Assembly (NCBI RefSeq): GCF_003311635.1
Contig: NZ_QEXL01000011.1
Coordinates: forward strand, 84,302-140,636
Length of the DNA: 56,335 bases
Reading direction: 5' to 3'
Source of the DNA: Novacetimonas cocois
GTDB taxonomy: Bacteria > Pseudomonadota > Alphaproteobacteria > Acetobacterales > Acetobacteraceae
The notes under the pieces are model-generated. The model saw nothing but the letters and a program-made list of their open reading frames with translations. It did not search any database and was not told the DNA's origin. Position 1 is the stretch's first letter. The number at the start of each line of letters is the position of its first letter. Made by a program: the position numbers and the translations under genes. Of this stretch, positions 54,524 through 56,335 are shown in pieces.

Positions 54524-54956
54524 TCTGATCGGATCCCCGGTTTTCCGCCCTAAACTCGCTGCAGGCCGACGTCGGACGGACGGCGAAAGCGGACAGCCTG
54601 CCCACCCTCCGCAGGCAACTGCGCCGCCTGACCCTGACAATATTAAGGCGTTCGCGCGTCATATAATACGTCGTATCATGTTAACGGGTTTTGGAGAACA
54701 AAAAAGCGGCCGGTCTGTCCAGAATATTGCGGTTTTCCGGTCTTTCTGGTCTCTCCCCTGCGCGCCTGGCAAAATCTGACCAATTAAAAACCTACTTCCG
54801 ATAAGTTATCTTGTCGGAAGTAGATGAAAAATTCCAAAATGCCTGCTAGAATCCCGAAATGCGCCTGCTCCAGAGCCTTTTCCCCAAGCCTGTCTGCGTA
54901 CCCCTCCCCTGCTGCCCAGGTGACGGCCAGGGAGCATACGCGCGGGCAAGCCTGCC
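54524..54956. other. Intergenic region between divergent recombinase genes
   Basis: About 430 bases without a gene, noticeably AT-rich in the middle (54640-54850). It should contain the promoters of both divergent units and holds the 32-bp inverted repeat at 54792-54823. Confidence 0.7.
54792..54823. repeat. Inverted repeat, candidate recombination or operator site
   Basis: CTACTTCCGA and its exact complement TCGGAAGTAG are separated by a 12-base spacer that contains most of a second palindrome (GATAA-G-TTATC). Ten-base arms around a short spacer are the size of a tyrosine-recombinase core site, and it lies 133 bp before the recombinase gene. It could also be a repressor operator or terminator hairpin. 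Confidence 0.5.
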
Positions 54957-56335
54957 ATGCTGAGCGATGTCCGGATCCTTGGCGCCAGCGGGCAGGCGCA
55001 GGCCGCGCTGCATACCCGCGTTGACCCCCTGACACGGCAGCGTCTGGCCGAGACACAGGACCCGGCGCGCTGGCGCGAAATCCTCTCGACCGCGCGGTTC
55101 ACCCCGCCCCTGCCCCTGCTTCTGGCGGGCATCGAACAGCCGGACGGTAGCTATTCTCCGGATACCCCCCTCGCCCAGAACGTGCCGTATGCGTCGGCGG
55201 CCCAGCAGATGGCTCAGGACCATGTAGCCGATATCCCATCGGGGTTCGAACTGGTCGTCGGACTGGAAATCGATGATGGCACCCCCTGTTTCCTGGCCTG
55301 GTTCCGGCCGCTCCAGCCCGTAGGAACCTGTCCCGGGACGGCAGACACAGCGCCTCCTGCGCCCGTCGGCCAGCCAGCTGCTGCCGTCGCGCAATGGTTT
55401 TCTGTCGTCTCGGCCCAGCCCGTACCCGAACATGATGGCCGCCTGGCTACGGCCCGTCAGGCGGCCGATGCCTATATGCATCGCAGCAAGGCCGAGAACA
55501 CACTACGCACCTATCGCGCCGCCGTGCGGTCCTGGTGTCGCTGGGCTGCCGGTCATGCCCTGCCCGCCCTGCCGGCCCGTAGCGAGGACGTTGCCGCCTA
55601 TCTGGCCGACATGGCGCTGCAGGGCCGCAGGACCAGCACCATCGACCTGCATCGGGCCGCCCTGCGTTACCTGCACCACCTGGCGCAGATTGCCGTACCC
55701 ACCGCCCACCCGATGGTGACCGCAACGCTTGCCGGCATCCGGCGGGAGGCAAAGGAGACCCTGCCCCGCCAGAAAACCGCGCTCACCTGGGACAGGCTGG
55801 TCCGGGTCGTCGAGGCCATCAGTCCCCATGATCTGGTCGGTGCGCGGGACCGGGCCATTCTCCTGCTCGGTTTTGCCGGCGCGTTCCGACGCTCCGAGCT
55901 TGCGGCACTGAAGGTGGACGACATCACGGTGGACGAGGATGGCATGCAGATCCGGCTGGGCCGGTCCAAGGGCGATCCCCAGCGCAAGGGTACTCTGATC
56001 GGCATCCCGCGGGGCCTGACCCGGAACTGCCCGGTTCTGGCATACGAGACCTGGCTCCGGCAGGCCGGGATCACGGAAGGTCCGGTCTTCCGGCGCATCT
56101 GGTCCGCGCGGGGCTACAGGGCAGGCGCCACGCCCGTCGGAACCCCGCCCAGGATCGGGCCGCACGCCCTGTCGGACCGGGCGGTCACGGACATCATCCG
56201 TAAACGCTGCGGCGACACTCACCTTGAGGGGGACTTTGGCGGACACAGCCTGCGCCGCGGCGCCATCACCACGGGCGCAAAGGACGGGTATGATCTCCTG
56301 GAACTGAAGCGCTTCTCGCGGCACAAAAGCCTTCA
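54957..56335 (+). CDS. Tyrosine recombinase/integrase (cut by window end)
   Basis: The frame opens at ATG 54957 and has no stop to the end of the window (459 codons). After an unusual ~160-residue N-terminal extension comes the SAM-like core-binding domain (AENTLRTYRAAVRSWCRWAAGH) and the catalytic domain: first Arg in GFAGAFRRSELAAL, Lys in RSKGDPQRKG, H-x-x-R in GGHSLRRGAIT and the following His in SRHKSL. The nucleophile Tyr lies just beyond the window. It probably acts on a site such as the nearby inverted repeat. Divergent from the fusion/scpA operon. Confidence 0.92.
   Translation, partial: MLSDVRILGASGQAQAALHTRVDPLTRQRLAETQDPARWREILSTARFTPPLPLLLAGIEQPDGSYSPDTPLAQNVPYASAAQQMAQDHVADIPSGFELVVGLEIDDGTPCFLAWFRPLQPVGTCPGTADTAPPAPVGQPAAAVAQWFSVVSAQPVPEHDGRLATARQAADAYMHRSKAENTLRTYRAAVRSWCRWAAGHALPALPARSEDVAAYLADMALQGRRTSTIDLHRAALRYLHHLAQIAVPTAHPMVTATLAGIRREAKETLPRQKTALTWDRLVRVVEAISPHDLVGARDRAILLLGFAGAFRRSELAALKVDDITVDEDGMQIRLGRSKGDPQRKGTLIGIPRGLTRNCPVLAYETWLRQAGITEGPVFRRIWSARGYRAGATPVGTPPRIGPHALSDRAVTDIIRKRCGDTHLEGDFGGHSLRRGAITTGAKDGYDLLELKRFSRHKSL

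Noticed and set aside
1-56335. CRISPR arrays, tRNA and rRNA genes
   Set aside because: I looked for regularly spaced direct repeats and for tRNA or rRNA landmarks and saw none; a covariance scan would be decisive.

Overview
The window looks like GC-rich alphaproteobacterial DNA, most likely from an acetic acid bacterium (Acetobacteraceae; Komagataeibacter, Novacetimonas or Gluconacetobacter type). This rests on the alphaproteobacterial SOS box (GAAC-N7-GAAC) before an imuA-imuB-dnaE2 cassette, a DUF6525 gene, an OprB porin, BtuB/F/C/D with CobQ and CbtAB, and many IS5, IS1182, IS21, IS256 and IS110 copies. The genus is an inference from gene content; no marker gene such as rRNA is present.

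Layout. (1) 1-2 kb: end of an IS1182 element, a SUKH immunity gene with the broken tail of its WHH-nuclease toxin, and an IS5 scar. (2) 2.2-5.5 kb: metE divergent from a metR-like LysR gene. (3) 5.8-26.3 kb: a vitamin B12 island with eight cobalamin riboswitches. They control the B12 importer BtuB-BtuF-BtuC-BtuD, the cobalt transporter CbtBA, an OprB-like porin (frameshifted here), a DUF2147 protein, three unrecognised small proteins, and two copies of an unusual pair: a Rieske non-heme-iron oxygenase plus a free-standing protein resembling only the N-terminal half of MetE. The second pair also carries an Fe(II)/2-oxoglutarate hydroxylase-like gene. cobQ and an unknown partner gene lie in the middle. 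(4) 26.8-29.0 kb: a zinc-responsive cluster (DUF1826, COG0523 GTPase, DUF6525) with a clear Zur-type box. (5) 29.1-35.4 kb: the SOS mutagenesis cassette imuA-imuB-dnaE2 with its LexA box and a neighbouring SRAP/HMCES gene. (6) 35.5-39.6 kb: a probable accessory or defence island with a PrrC-like AAA ATPase next to a proteasome-like Ntn hydrolase. (7) 40-49.5 kb: nested and decayed insertion sequences surrounding an Eco29kI-type restriction-modification system with Vsr; the methylase operon promoter carries a LexA-type box. (8) 49.6-51.4 kb: an AT-rich islet with a sulfotransferase and an AraC regulator. (9) 51.6-56.3 kb: a recombinase/ScpA module: a complete-looking tyrosine recombinase cut by the window end, a candidate inverted-repeat site, and a divergent operon encoding a catalytically degenerate integrase-like fusion protein, ScpA and an unknown protein.

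How it works together: in the B12 island, low cobalamin should switch on uptake of B12 and cobalt together with the two Rieske/MetE-N modules. The best candidate for an undescribed system is this B12-repressed, oxygen-dependent pair. Its reaction cannot be read from sequence. Possibilities are a B12-sparing one-carbon (methyl) reaction or corrinoid salvage. The second candidate is the AAA ATPase/Ntn hydrolase pair.
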